From the NCBI GenBank assembly GCA_016180085.1, contig JACPBX010000009.1:1-60408 (forward strand): a DNA stretch of 60,408 bases, in the 5' to 3' direction. Below are positions 49,119 to 57,758 of this stretch, piece by piece (position 1 is the first letter of the stretch; each line of letters starts with the position of its first letter). Made by a program: the position numbers and the translations under genes. The notes beneath the pieces were generated by a model. That model worked only from the letters and a program-made list of their open reading frames with translations, had not been told where the DNA came from and ran no database searches. The stretch comes from Candidatus Woesearchaeota archaeon. GTDB taxonomy: Archaea; Nanobdellota; Nanobdellia; Woesearchaeales; UBA10216.

Positions 49119-49709
49119 ATGTTAAAGCCGAAACAGAATAAGTCGGAGGCCATCGACATAGCTTATTCCCTGAAAGCGTATGCGGGGGAAGATGCCGTGC
49201 CGGTAATTAAGGAATTGATAAAGAAAAAGGACTACTCTGAGTTTAAGCTGGCTGAAGCAATTAAAAAAGAGGTTAACGAAACCCGAAACCTTTTGTACAG
49301 GCTTAACAGCCTGAACCTTGCCTCTTTCACAAAAAAGAAAGACCATAAAGTTGGGTGGTATATTCATTATTGGACCTTTCACGAGGATAGGGTTGGCTCT
49401 TTTCTTTTAAATGAAAAAAGGGCAAGGATTGAAGTGCTGAAAGAGCTTATCCTGAAGGAAAACAAGGGAGATTCGTTCCTGTGCGGGAACTGCTGTGTTG
49501 ATGTTGATTTTGATAAGGCTTTCGACTTTTCTTTTCGCTGCCTGGAGTGCGGGGGGCTTTTGACCCGGGAGAGCGGCGCTGGCGGTGATTCTGTCTTGAA
49601 GGCTGAACTGGCAAAGCTTGAGAAGGACTTGATGCTATTGGAACGAAGTGGGGAAGAGAAAAAAGCAGGGAAAAAGAAACAAAGTGATATTAAGGTGTTG
49701 TGTTTTTAG
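49119..49709 (+). CDS. tfe: Transcription factor E (TFE alpha)
   Basis: Archaeal TFIIE-alpha homologue that helps open promoters with TBP, TFB and RNA polymerase. 196 residues: N-terminal extended winged helix (about 15-110, including EFKLAEAIKKEVNETRNLLYRLNSLNLA and VGWYIHYWTF) and zinc ribbon (FLCGNCCVDVDFDKAFDFSFRCLECGGLL), then a Lys-rich tail. Stop overlaps the stop of the convergent small gene. Confidence 0.93.
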   Translation: MLKPKQNKSEAIDIAYSLKAYAGEDAVPVIKELIKKKDYSEFKLAEAIKKEVNETRNLLYRLNSLNLASFTKKKDHKVGWYIHYWTFHEDRVGSFLLNEKRARIEVLKELILKENKGDSFLCGNCCVDVDFDKAFDFSFRCLECGGLLTRESGAGGDSVLKAELAKLEKDLMLLERSGEEKKAGKKKQSDIKVLCF

Positions 49710-49921
49710 CGCCTTCTTCTGAGCGACTTCTCTATCTTCTGCTCCTCACGCTCAATCTTTATTTCCTCAAGCGCCACCCTTTTTGTGATTGCAAAAAGGT
49801 TTTCATCAATCCTTGCTATCCTCCTCTCCATCAGGACAAGGATTCTTAATGAATAGACAATGGCGGCAAGCGTTCCTATTATGACGGCAAGAATTACAAC
49901 CTGGATGTTTCCCTCTGGCAT
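49706..49921 (-). CDS. Small single-pass membrane protein with charged helix
   Basis: 71 residues from ATG 49921 (MPEGNIQVVILAVIIGTLAAIVYSLRIL, one membrane segment) followed by a charged helix (EEIKIEREEQKIEKSLRRRR) likely to be coiled coil. Frame open upstream to 49999 but this start is cleaner. The terminal RRRR is encoded next to the TFE stop; the two stop codons overlap by 2-3 nt. Function unknown. Confidence 0.6.
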   Translation of the reverse strand: MPEGNIQVVILAVIIGTLAAIVYSLRILVLMERRIARIDENLFAITKRVALEEIKIEREEQKIEKSLRRRR

Positions 49922-50009
49922 TCCATGCACCTCTTTTGTGATTTTATTGGTTTTTGTATAGTTGTGAAACTGATTTAAAAAGGTTTTGTTTTGGGGCATG
50001 ATTTGCTGC

Positions 50010-50807
50010 TTAAGCCTGCTTCATCGCTGCCCAGGCAGCCTCGAACATCTTTTCAAATGTGGCGGCAAAGAATTTTGACCTTACCCAGATGCCAACATCT
50101 GCTGCCGGGTTTGTTATTTCATCGTCAAGTGGCATCAAAACAACTTCCTTGCCATCAACAACACAAAACCTTGCGGGTGTGCTCGTGTGCCTGAGTTCGG
50201 CAAGGCTTGCAAGCTCCTCAAGCTGCGGCCTTACCTCGTTCGTGATGTGGGCGGCAATCCTGATCTTCAGTTTTTTTTCCTTTGCTTTCTTAAGCGCACT
50301 TTTCAGCACATCCTTTTTCCTCATCAAGCCGGAGGTTGTGGTGGTGATTATGACGCTTTTCTCTGCATTCTTTATGATTCTCTCCAAAACATGGTAAAGG
50401 TTTTTCCTGCCTTTTATGCTTGCAGTTAGGTCAAGGGGGTCTATGTCCCGTATGCCGCTTTTATAGATAATTTTTAACTCATCAATAAGCGGGCTCTGTT
50501 CAACTTTGTTAAGAAAGTCTTCCTGAAGCTTTACATCCTCAATAAGCTTTTTCCTTACTTTGTCAATAACATGCTCGGGCTGCACAGCAATGTATTTTAT
50601 TGGCTTCCCAATCTTCATTATAATAAACCCTTTCTTCTCAAGGCTTTCGAGAACATCATAACTCCTGCTTCTGGGAACACCCGCGACGTCAGACAACTCC
50701 CCAGCCGCGGCAACGCCCTTCGTAAGAAGCGCAAGCCAAAGCTTGGATTCGTAGCTGTTAAGGCCTATATCTTTCAGCTGATTAATTAATTCCTTCTGCA
50801 TCAACAT
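50010..50807 (-). CDS. TrmB-type transcriptional regulator (paralogue 2)
   Basis: 265 residues, same architecture as 17537-18358: N-terminal winged helix with VPRSRSYDVLESLEKKG, helical linker and sensor domain (FCVVDGKEVVLMP, DVGIWVRSKFF). A 50-nt block in the recognition helix (50629-50678) is identical to paralogue 1 (18177-18226). ATG 50807 is 27 nt from a TATA box. Its promoter faces the candidate oriC. No copy of the paralogue-1 palindromes was seen upstream. Confidence 0.85.
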   Translation of the reverse strand: MLMQKELINQLKDIGLNSYESKLWLALLTKGVAAAGELSDVAGVPRSRSYDVLESLEKKGFIIMKIGKPIKYIAVQPEHVIDKVRKKLIEDVKLQEDFLNKVEQSPLIDELKIIYKSGIRDIDPLDLTASIKGRKNLYHVLERIIKNAEKSVIITTTTSGLMRKKDVLKSALKKAKEKKLKIRIAAHITNEVRPQLEELASLAELRHTSTPARFCVVDGKEVVLMPLDDEITNPAADVGIWVRSKFFAATFEKMFEAAWAAMKQA

Positions 50808-50828
50808 GGGGTTTGGGAAAGGACCGCA

Positions 50829-50839
50829 CTATTTAAACC
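50829..50839 (-). promoter_or_regulatory. TATA box of TrmB paralogue 2
   Basis: On the minus strand GGTTTAAATAG, centred 27 nt before ATG 50807; leaderless transcript likely. Confidence 0.55.
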
Positions 50840-50889
50840 TTTCTGTTTTTTATTATTTAAAAGTAACAAAAATACAAGCAACCCAACCT

Positions 50890-50915
50890 CACACCCCACG
50901 GTTTCTGGTGGAAAC
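50890..50915 (-). promoter_or_regulatory. ORB-like element 1
   Basis: On -, dyad GTTTCCACCAGAAAC (50901-50915) followed by CGT and the G-string GGGGTG (to 50890). Matches the general layout of archaeal origin recognition boxes (TTCCA..GGAAAC, then G-string) for Orc1/Cdc6. Confidence 0.55.
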
Positions 50916-51067
50916 ACCCGGAATCCACAACAACAACACCCAAAGCCAACGAATAATTCAATATAGAAGAATATTCGGTTTGTTGTTTTTCCCGTCACAC
51001 AATCAAAACATCCAGTTCAATCATATTGATTCTGGTTCCGTAATGTTTATTAATACAACCACTGCAA

Positions 51068-51092
51068 GTTTCCATAAGAAGTAATGGGGTGG
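51068..51092 (+). promoter_or_regulatory. ORB-like element 2, overlapping the cdc6 start
   Basis: GTTTCCATAAGAA then GTAA then TGGGGTGG. Degenerate dyad but the TTTCCA and G-string halves match element 1. It overlaps GTG 51089, so it could also autoregulate cdc6. Confidence 0.45.
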
Positions 51093-52303
51093 ATGTTTTG
51101 AAAGGAAAAAATCTCACGCATTTTTTTGAAACATACCTTAATAAAGAGTCTGTTTTTGCAAATAAAAATACGCTCCAAGGGGGTTATATCCCCTCAGAAC
51201 TTGTTCATAGGGATGAGCAGATCAGACAGGTTGCTTCAATCATTGCACCAGCTTTGCGTCTGGAAAGACCGTCCAACCTTTTTATTTACGGAAAAACTGG
51301 CACAGGGAAGACGATTACGGCGCGCCACACCACAGACAACCTGATTGCGATAGCAAAAAAGCAGTCCATCCCGGTGCAAAGGCTGTACATCAACTGCAAG
51401 CTGAAGAGCGTTGCTGATACGGAATACCGGCTCATTTCAAGCCTCGCCCGGGAGTTTGGCAAACCGCTCCCATCAACAGGCCTCCCAACTGACGACGTTT
51501 ACAAGGCGTTTTTTTCTGCTGTTGACTCCACAAGGCAGCTCGTTATACTTGTTCTTGATGAGGTTGATCAGCTTGCCAAAAAAGCAGGGGATGGGGTGTT
51601 GTATAACCTTACGAGGATAAATGAGGAGTTGCACCATGCCCAAATCTCACTTATAGGTATTTCAAATGACCTTATGTTTGTTGATAACCTTGACCCCAGG
51701 GTTAAGTCCTCTCTCTCAGAGGAAGAGCTGCTATTCCCGCCATATAATGCGCTGCAGCTGCAGGATATCCTTGCCGGCCGCTCTGCTCTGGCATTTAAGG
51801 CCGGGGCGCTTGAATCGGGGGTTATTGAAAAATGCGCGGCATACGCTGCAAGAGAGCATGGTGACGCTAGGCGGGCTCTTGAGTTGTTGAGGGTTGCAGG
51901 GGAGCTGTCTGACAGGAAAGGCTCTGCGAAGGTCAGCATTGCCGATGTTGATGATGCAGAAGAAAAGATTGAAAGAGACAAGGTAGTAGACATTGTCGCA
52001 ACCCAACCCAGGCAGGCGCAGGTGGTTTTGCACGCAATCCTTGAAATTGGCAGGGGTTCGCCAAAATTTATTTTTACTGGTGAAGTTTATGAGCTTTACA
52101 AAAAGTGCTGTGTGGAAATAGGCCTTAGGCCCCTTACTCAAAGAAGAGTATCTGATATTTTGTCAGAGCTTGACATGCTTGGCATGATTACGGCCCGGGT
52201 TATTTCTAAAGGTCGTTACGGGAGGACAAGGGAAATTATGCTTGCTCCTCAGGCAGCCACGCCGGCTGTTAAGCGCATCCTGGCAGAGGCAGTTGGCTTA
52301 TAG
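51089..52303 (+). CDS. cdc6: Orc1/Cdc6 replication initiator
   Basis: Origin-binding AAA+ protein that loads MCM. 404 residues: AAA+ with Walker A GKTGTGKT (68-75), Walker B LVLDEVD (154-160), sensor-1 region GISND, sensor-2 helical part (EHGDARRALELLRVAGELS), then a C-terminal winged helix (TGEVYELYKKCCVEIGLRPLTQRRVSDILSELDMLGMI). GTG 51089 is the longest start. The origin-like region lies immediately upstream. Confidence 0.95.
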   Translation: MDVLKGKNLTHFFETYLNKESVFANKNTLQGGYIPSELVHRDEQIRQVASIIAPALRLERPSNLFIYGKTGTGKTITARHTTDNLIAIAKKQSIPVQRLYINCKLKSVADTEYRLISSLAREFGKPLPSTGLPTDDVYKAFFSAVDSTRQLVILVLDEVDQLAKKAGDGVLYNLTRINEELHHAQISLIGISNDLMFVDNLDPRVKSSLSEEELLFPPYNALQLQDILAGRSALAFKAGALESGVIEKCAAYAAREHGDARRALELLRVAGELSDRKGSAKVSIADVDDAEEKIERDKVVDIVATQPRQAQVVLHAILEIGRGSPKFIFTGEVYELYKKCCVEIGLRPLTQRRVSDILSELDMLGMITARVISKGRYGRTREIMLAPQAATPAVKRILAEAVGL

Positions 52304-52308
52304 CCTTA

Positions 52309-54006
52309 TTGTATTTTGATTGGGTGGGTCTGGTGGAAGAGGGTTTGTCTGGGCAGGGTCCTGAGGAGGCAGTATGGAAAAAGAGGAGTGTGAGGGAGTT
52401 TTTAAAACGAAAAATGCTTGTCAGCCCGGAGTTCCTTGGTTCGGTCAAGGAAATAAGTTCTGAAGAGTTCAGGAGGATCACAGAGAGTAATTCCGAAAGC
52501 GCCCAAAGCGTCCTTGTTATTGACAAAAAGGTCGATGAACTGCTTAAAAGAAATGAGCCGGGCATTAACTGGCTCGAGCTTGAGAAGTCTAAAGTTATGT
52601 CCGAGAAAAGGCGCAAGTTGGAAGCTTACGGCACGTTCCTTGACACCTTGCTTTCCCCTCCTGCGGGCCCGAGCCTTCCACACACAGCCACTACACACCC
52701 CCCTCCTTCCTTGGCCACTCCAGAGGTTTCAGGCACCCCCAGAGTTAAGGTTGTGTTTTCTTACTCTGCCAATCCAGTCAAGCGTGAAATGGGTGACTTC
52801 GTCAGTTATTATCTTGCCCGCTACAAGGCCGCCCAGGGCATTCTTATGCAGCATTCGGGGCTTTCTTCCCTTGTTCAAATCAGCAGGCTGAGGTCGTGGT
52901 CCGCCAGCAATTCCGGCTCTGAGCAGGTTTCAGTAATAGGAATGGTTGTCGATAGGCAGCAGACGAAGCAAGGGCACCTTGCGGTTTCTGTTGAAGACCC
53001 GACAGGCACCATTGATGTTATCATAAATAAAACGCGGAAGGAGCTTTTCGAGACAGCATCAAACCTTGTGTTTGATGAGGTTGTTGCCATTTCAGGCACC
53101 TTAAGAAGCGGCACGCTCTTTGCGGCAAACATTGTTTTGCCTGATGTTCCTGCGAGGGAGCCAAAGTATTCGCCAACCGAAGGCTACGCGGTTTTTATGT
53201 CAGACCTCCATTTTGGCTCTGCCCAGTTCCTTGAAGCGGATTTCAGGAAATTCCTTAAGTGGATAAATGGCGGCCTCGGCAACCCTTCGCAGAGGGAAAT
53301 CGCGGGCAAGGTGAAGTATGTTCTGATCGCTGGCGATGTTGTCGATGGCGTGGGGGTTTATCAGGACCAATATGACGAGCTTTCAGTAAAGGATGTTCGT
53401 GACCAGTACAAGATGTGTGCTGAGTTTTTGTCCGAAATCCCGCAAAACATTAAAATTATACTTTCCCCGGGCAATCACGATGCTGTGCGCGCCGCCGAGC
53501 CCCAGGACGCGTTTTCGGGCGACTTTGCCGCTCCCCTTTTGAAGCTCCCTAACGTGGTTTGCGTCTCAAATCCTGCTGTTGTGAACATAGATGCTTCTGA
53601 GGGCTTTCCCGGGTTTGACGTTTTGCTTTACCACGGCTACAGCTTTGATTACTACGTCGCGAACGTTGATTCAATCCGCCAGCAGGGGGGGTATGAGCGC
53701 GCAGATCTGATTATGAGGTTTCTTCTGCAGCGCAGGCATCTTGCGCCCGCCCACACCTCCACGTTAATACTGCCTGACCGGTCTTCCGACCCTCTATTCA
53801 TAAACATTGTTCCGGACATTTTTGCGACAGGCCACATTCACCGCACATCAGTCTCGGATTACAAGGGAATAACCTTGATTAACAGCTCCTGCTGGCAGGG
53901 CAAGACGAAGTTTCAGGAGCGGCTGGGCCACAGCCCGCAGCCTTCAAGGCTCCCGGTTTTTAACCTTAAGACCCGTGCAGCCAAAATAATAAATTTCGGA
54001 AAATAG
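52309..54006 (+). CDS. polB: DNA polymerase D small subunit DP1 (exonuclease)
   Basis: Proofreading 3'-5' exonuclease subunit of family D polymerase. 565 residues: N-terminal helical region, OB fold (about 200-275, VIGMVVDRQQTKQGHLAVSVEDPTGTIDVIINK) and a calcineurin-like phosphoesterase with metal-binding residues D299-x-H301 (DLHFGS), D343 (GDVVDG), N389-H390-D391 (GNHD) and G508-H-x-H511 (GHIHRT), so the nuclease looks intact. TTG 52309 is the longest start; GTG 52324 and TTG 52345 possible. DP2 follows 52 nt later. Confidence 0.95.
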   Translation: MYFDWVGLVEEGLSGQGPEEAVWKKRSVREFLKRKMLVSPEFLGSVKEISSEEFRRITESNSESAQSVLVIDKKVDELLKRNEPGINWLELEKSKVMSEKRRKLEAYGTFLDTLLSPPAGPSLPHTATTHPPPSLATPEVSGTPRVKVVFSYSANPVKREMGDFVSYYLARYKAAQGILMQHSGLSSLVQISRLRSWSASNSGSEQVSVIGMVVDRQQTKQGHLAVSVEDPTGTIDVIINKTRKELFETASNLVFDEVVAISGTLRSGTLFAANIVLPDVPAREPKYSPTEGYAVFMSDLHFGSAQFLEADFRKFLKWINGGLGNPSQREIAGKVKYVLIAGDVVDGVGVYQDQYDELSVKDVRDQYKMCAEFLSEIPQNIKIILSPGNHDAVRAAEPQDAFSGDFAAPLLKLPNVVCVSNPAVVNIDASEGFPGFDVLLYHGYSFDYYVANVDSIRQQGGYERADLIMRFLLQRRHLAPAHTSTLILPDRSSDPLFINIVPDIFATGHIHRTSVSDYKGITLINSSCWQGKTKFQERLGHSPQPSRLPVFNLKTRAAKIINFGK

Positions 54007-54058
54007 CCGGAATGGCGGCCAAACAGCAAGGCAACAATGGAAAAATCAGGAATCAGGA

Positions 54059-57000
54059 ATGAAGCCCAACATTAAAAATGAAGCGAGCCCCGAAATGGAA
54101 GCGTATTTCGGCGAGCTTGATGGAAAGTTGAAACTATGCTACGCCTCTGCTCAGCTGGCGAGGCTGAAAGGCCACGACCCTGAGCCTTTTGTGGACATTC
54201 CTCTCGCAAAAAATCTTGCGGAGAGGGTTGAGGGGCTGGTTTCGGCTGTAGCGCCCCAGCTTCTTGGCAGCGGGGTGGCGGCGAGGATACAGGAGCTTGA
54301 AGGCAAGTATGGCGCGCTCGCCTGGGAAGTCGCCCTTATTATTGCTGAAGAAGTTGCCAGTGAGAAGTTCTGCAAGTTTAAGGATTGGCGTGAGGCGCTG
54401 GAAATGGGGATCAGAACAGGCTTTGCCTACCACACAACAGGCGTTGTCTCAGCTCCACTGGAGGGTTTCATCGAACTGAAGATTAAGAAGAGGAAGGACG
54501 GCAAGGATTACTTGGCTGCTCTTTTTGCAGGCCCTATTCGCGGGGCTGGGGGGACGGCAGCGGCATTTTGCCTCGTAATCGCGGATTACTTGCGGAAGAA
54601 AGCAGGGTTTGATGTTTATGACCCCGATGAGCAGGAAGTCAAGCGCTTTGTTGCAGAGCTGGATGATTACCACGAGCGTGTTACAAATCTTCAGTATAAG
54701 CCCGGCGAGGAGGAAATCTCTTTTCTGGTTAGGAATTGCCCTATTGAGGTTGACGGTGACCCTACAGAGCGGTTTGAAGTGAGCAACTACAAGGACCTGC
54801 CAAGGGTTGGCACAAACAGGATTCGTGGCGGGATGTGCCTTGTTGTTTCAATGCTTGCCTTCAAGGCTCCAAAGTTGTGGAAGGAAATGAAAAGGCTCCA
54901 GGAGCAGTTTTCAATTGACTGGTCCTTCCTTGAGAAATTCATGGCAATCCAGAAAAAGAAAAAAAGCATGGGCAGAGGGAAAAGCACAGAGTCAAAAAAG
55001 CTGGAGCCGGATTTCACGTTTATCTCAGACCTTGTTGCCGGAAGGCCTGTTATCACACACCCTCTCAGGCATGGAGGGCTTCGTCTCAGGTATGGGAAAA
55101 CAAGGGCCAGCGGCTATTCAGCTGCGGCTCTAAGCCCTGCAACTATGGTTGTGCTTGACAGGTTTATTGCAACGGGAACCCAGCTTAAACTTGAAAGGCC
55201 AGGCAAGGCAGCGTCAATCACACCATGCGATTCTATTGATGGGCCGGTTGTCAGGCTTTTGGATGGCTCTGTTTTAAGGATGGGGGATGATGTTGTTGCC
55301 AGGCAGCATGCAGCTTCTGTCGCAGAAGTGCTGTATCTTGGGGACATCTTGGTATCATACGGAGATTTTTATGACAGGGTTCATGTGCTTGTGCCTCCCG
55401 GCTATTGTGAAGAGTGGTTTGCTGAAGAGGTAAAGAAGAAAGCTTCAGAAAAATTTGGCGAATTCTCATTTGCCATTCTGTCAAAAGCTCTTTCTGTGCC
55501 GGAAGGGGAGTTGCGTGCAGTTCTCTCTAATCCATTTCAAAGGCCTTCTGCAGAACTTGCACTTGCACTTTGCGAGTCACTTGCGGTGCCGGTTCACCCC
55601 TTTTTTACATACTTTTGGTCAGCAGTAAGCCCTGAGCAACTGGTTTCCCTTATTTCCCTGTTGCTGAATGCCAGGCTGGTTGTTGATGGCAAGAAGGCAA
55701 AGCTGGTTGTTCCTGTAGGCCTATCACAGCAGCATAAAGATGGAAAAAGGGCCCTGGAGCTGATAGGGCTTCCGCACTTGTTTGTTAATGGTGAATTTGT
55801 TGTTATTGAGCACCAGGAAGCTCTCTCTTTTTTGGTGTCGCTCGGCATCAATATCAGAGCAGTTCTTTCCTCTGAAGAAACGAGCAAGTCGTTTTCAGAA
55901 CTTATAAAGGAAAAACTCGAAGTGGTTGAAGCAGCATTAGTTCAGTTGCCAAGCAACCCGTCACAGCCTCCTGGTCAGCAATTGCAGAATGGCTTAGAGC
56001 TTGTTAGGCTTATCTCGCTCTTTCCGATAAGGGACAAGGCAGGCACATTTATCGGTGCGAGGATGGGCAGGCCTGAAAAGGCGAAGATGCGCCGCCTGAC
56101 GGGCAGCCCGCAGGTGCTTTTTCCCGTAGGTGATGAAGGCGGCAGGCTTCGTTCTTTCCAGGAAGCAATTTCACACGGAAAAGTGGTGTCTGATTTTCCA
56201 ATCCATTACTGCCCAGAATGCAAAATCCAGAACATTTACCCTGTTTGCGGGACGTGCGGAGGCCGGGCGGTAAAGATGCTTTTCTGCGGCAAATGCGGTG
56301 TTGTCGAAAAATGCGTTCATGGCGCCGAAGCAAAGCCCTTTTCAACAAGGGCTTTGGAAATAGGCAGTGTTTTTGATTCTGCAATGAAAGCCCTTGGTGA
56401 AAAAACAGCCCCCGACCTGATTAAAGGTGTTCGCGGGACTTCCAACAGGGGGCACATCCCAGAAAACCTTGCGAAAGGCGTGCTTCGGGCAAAGCACGAG
56501 CTGTGCGTGAACAAAGACGGCACAGTTCGGTATGACATGAGTGAGCTTCCCCTGACACATTTCACCCCATCAGAAATCAGGACGCCTGTTAAAAAGCTTG
56601 TTGAGCTCGGCTACACGAAAGACGTGAATGGCGCCCCTCTCGTTGATGAGCATCAGCTGCTGGAGCTGAAGCCCCAGGACCTTGTCTTGCCTACAAACGT
56701 AGAGTCAAATGCCGAAAGCTCTTATGCTGTGCTGTTCCGGGTGGCAAAGTTTGTCGACGATTTGCTTGCTCGCTTTTACAAGCAGGAGCCGTTTTACTGC
56801 CTCAACTCAAAAGAGGACCTGGTTGGGCATCTTGTCCTCTGCATAGCACCGCACATCTCTGCAGCAATAGTGGGCAGGATTATCGGGTTTTCAAGCACGC
56901 AGGGCTTTTTTGCCCACCCGCTTTTTCACGCGGCAATGAGGAGGGACGCTGATGGCGATGAGGCGAGCGTAAGCCTTGTGCTTGATGCGCTTCTTAATTT

Positions 57001-57700
57001 TTCCAGGCAGTTCCTGCCAGACTCGAGAGGGGCCAAAACAATGGACAGCCCGCTTGTTCTCACCTCTAGGCTTATCCCGGCAGAGGTTGACGATATGGCG
57101 CACAGGTTTGATGTTGCTTGGTCTTACCCTCTTGAATTTTATGAAGCTGCTTTGCAGTGGAAGCAGCCTCAGGATGTAAAGGTTGAATTGCTTGGCTCCC
57201 GCATTGGCACCCCGGGGCAGTATGAGGGGATGGGCTTTACCCATAAGCTTTCAAGCATTAATGCCGGTGTCACTTGTTCCGCCTATAAAACCCTTCCTTC
57301 AATGGAAGAGAAGCTAAAGGGGCAGATGGTTCTTGCCGAAAGGATAAGGGCTGTTGACGCCCAGGACGTTGCGAGGCTTGTCATCGAGAAGCACCTCTTG
57401 AAGGATGTGAGGGGCAACCTCAGGAAGTTCTCAACCCAACAGTTTCGCTGCCTTAAGTGCAACACTAAGTTCCGCAGGCCTCCCCTTATTGGCAGCTGCA
57501 ACGAGTGCGGCGGCAAGATTCTGTTTACAATATCTGAAGGCTCCATTATCAAGTATCTCGAGCCTGCCATAAGCCTTGCTGAGAAATACGCTGTTTCGCC
57601 CTATCTGCTTCAGGTACTTGACCTCACCAAGAAAAGGGTTGAGGCCGTATTCGGCAGGGAAAAGGAAAAGCAGGAAGGCCTTGGCAAGTGGTTTGGTTAA
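54059..57700 (+). CDS. polC: DNA polymerase D large subunit DP2 (polymerase)
   Basis: Catalytic subunit of PolD, 1213 residues, no intein. Conserved elements: DYHERVTNLQYKPGEEE, GPIRGAGGT, a Zn ribbon (CPECKIQNIYPVCGTCGG and CGKCGVVEKC), the catalytic centre around DADGDEAS with D965 and D967 matching the two catalytic Asp of Pyrococcus DP2, and a second Zn motif near CLKC/CNECGG. The C-terminal QEGLGKWFG is a PCNA-interacting motif. ATG 54059. Partner DP1 is directly upstream. Confidence 0.96.
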   Translation: MKPNIKNEASPEMEAYFGELDGKLKLCYASAQLARLKGHDPEPFVDIPLAKNLAERVEGLVSAVAPQLLGSGVAARIQELEGKYGALAWEVALIIAEEVASEKFCKFKDWREALEMGIRTGFAYHTTGVVSAPLEGFIELKIKKRKDGKDYLAALFAGPIRGAGGTAAAFCLVIADYLRKKAGFDVYDPDEQEVKRFVAELDDYHERVTNLQYKPGEEEISFLVRNCPIEVDGDPTERFEVSNYKDLPRVGTNRIRGGMCLVVSMLAFKAPKLWKEMKRLQEQFSIDWSFLEKFMAIQKKKKSMGRGKSTESKKLEPDFTFISDLVAGRPVITHPLRHGGLRLRYGKTRASGYSAAALSPATMVVLDRFIATGTQLKLERPGKAASITPCDSIDGPVVRLLDGSVLRMGDDVVARQHAASVAEVLYLGDILVSYGDFYDRVHVLVPPGYCEEWFAEEVKKKASEKFGEFSFAILSKALSVPEGELRAVLSNPFQRPSAELALALCESLAVPVHPFFTYFWSAVSPEQLVSLISLLLNARLVVDGKKAKLVVPVGLSQQHKDGKRALELIGLPHLFVNGEFVVIEHQEALSFLVSLGINIRAVLSSEETSKSFSELIKEKLEVVEAALVQLPSNPSQPPGQQLQNGLELVRLISLFPIRDKAGTFIGARMGRPEKAKMRRLTGSPQVLFPVGDEGGRLRSFQEAISHGKVVSDFPIHYCPECKIQNIYPVCGTCGGRAVKMLFCGKCGVVEKCVHGAEAKPFSTRALEIGSVFDSAMKALGEKTAPDLIKGVRGTSNRGHIPENLAKGVLRAKHELCVNKDGTVRYDMSELPLTHFTPSEIRTPVKKLVELGYTKDVNGAPLVDEHQLLELKPQDLVLPTNVESNAESSYAVLFRVAKFVDDLLARFYKQEPFYCLNSKEDLVGHLVLCIAPHISAAIVGRIIGFSSTQGFFAHPLFHAAMRRDADGDEASVSLVLDALLNFSRQFLPDSRGAKTMDSPLVLTSRLIPAEVDDMAHRFDVAWSYPLEFYEAALQWKQPQDVKVELLGSRIGTPGQYEGMGFTHKLSSINAGVTCSAYKTLPSMEEKLKGQMVLAERIRAVDAQDVARLVIEKHLLKDVRGNLRKFSTQQFRCLKCNTKFRRPPLIGSCNECGGKILFTISEGSIIKYLEPAISLAEKYAVSPYLLQVLDLTKKRVEAVFGREKEKQEGLGKWFG

Positions 57701-57711
57701 TTGAAATAGTT

Positions 57712-57758
57712 TATAGACAACTTTGATTATCTATCCTCACTTGTCAAAGTTCTCTATA
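57712..57758. repeat. Dyad element after DP2, copy 2 of 2
   Basis: TATAGACAACTTTGA (57712-57726) and TCAAAGTTCTCTATA (57744-57758), 15-bp arms with one mismatch around 17 nt. It fills the gap between convergent stops and overlaps the stop of the next gene. Shares TTTATAGACAA and TCAAAGTTxTCTATA with the element at 49011-49091. Confidence 0.55.

Larger units (their letters stand above)
50808..51088. other. oriC: Candidate chromosomal replication origin (oriC)
   Basis: Longest non-coding stretch of the window (281 bp), directly upstream of cdc6, which is followed by both PolD subunits, the known Pyrococcus-type arrangement. Two outward-facing ORB-like elements are seen: 50890-50915 (minus strand, GTTTCCACCAGAAAC then CGT then GGGGTG) and 51068-51092 (plus strand, GTTTCCATAAGAA then GTAA then TGGGGTGG), both with the G-string downstream of the TTTCCA dyad. 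Between and beside them lie A/T-rich stretches (about 50840-50876 and 50950-50985). No ORF found inside. Origin function is inference. Confidence 0.6.

Noticed and set aside
50808-51088. Small ORFs in the candidate origin (such as 50806-51084)
   Set aside because: They lack ribosome binding sites and family signals, and overlap repeat/A-T-rich DNA.
54059-57700. Intein in DP2
   Set aside because: The length (1213 aa) and continuous conserved motifs show no inserted element.
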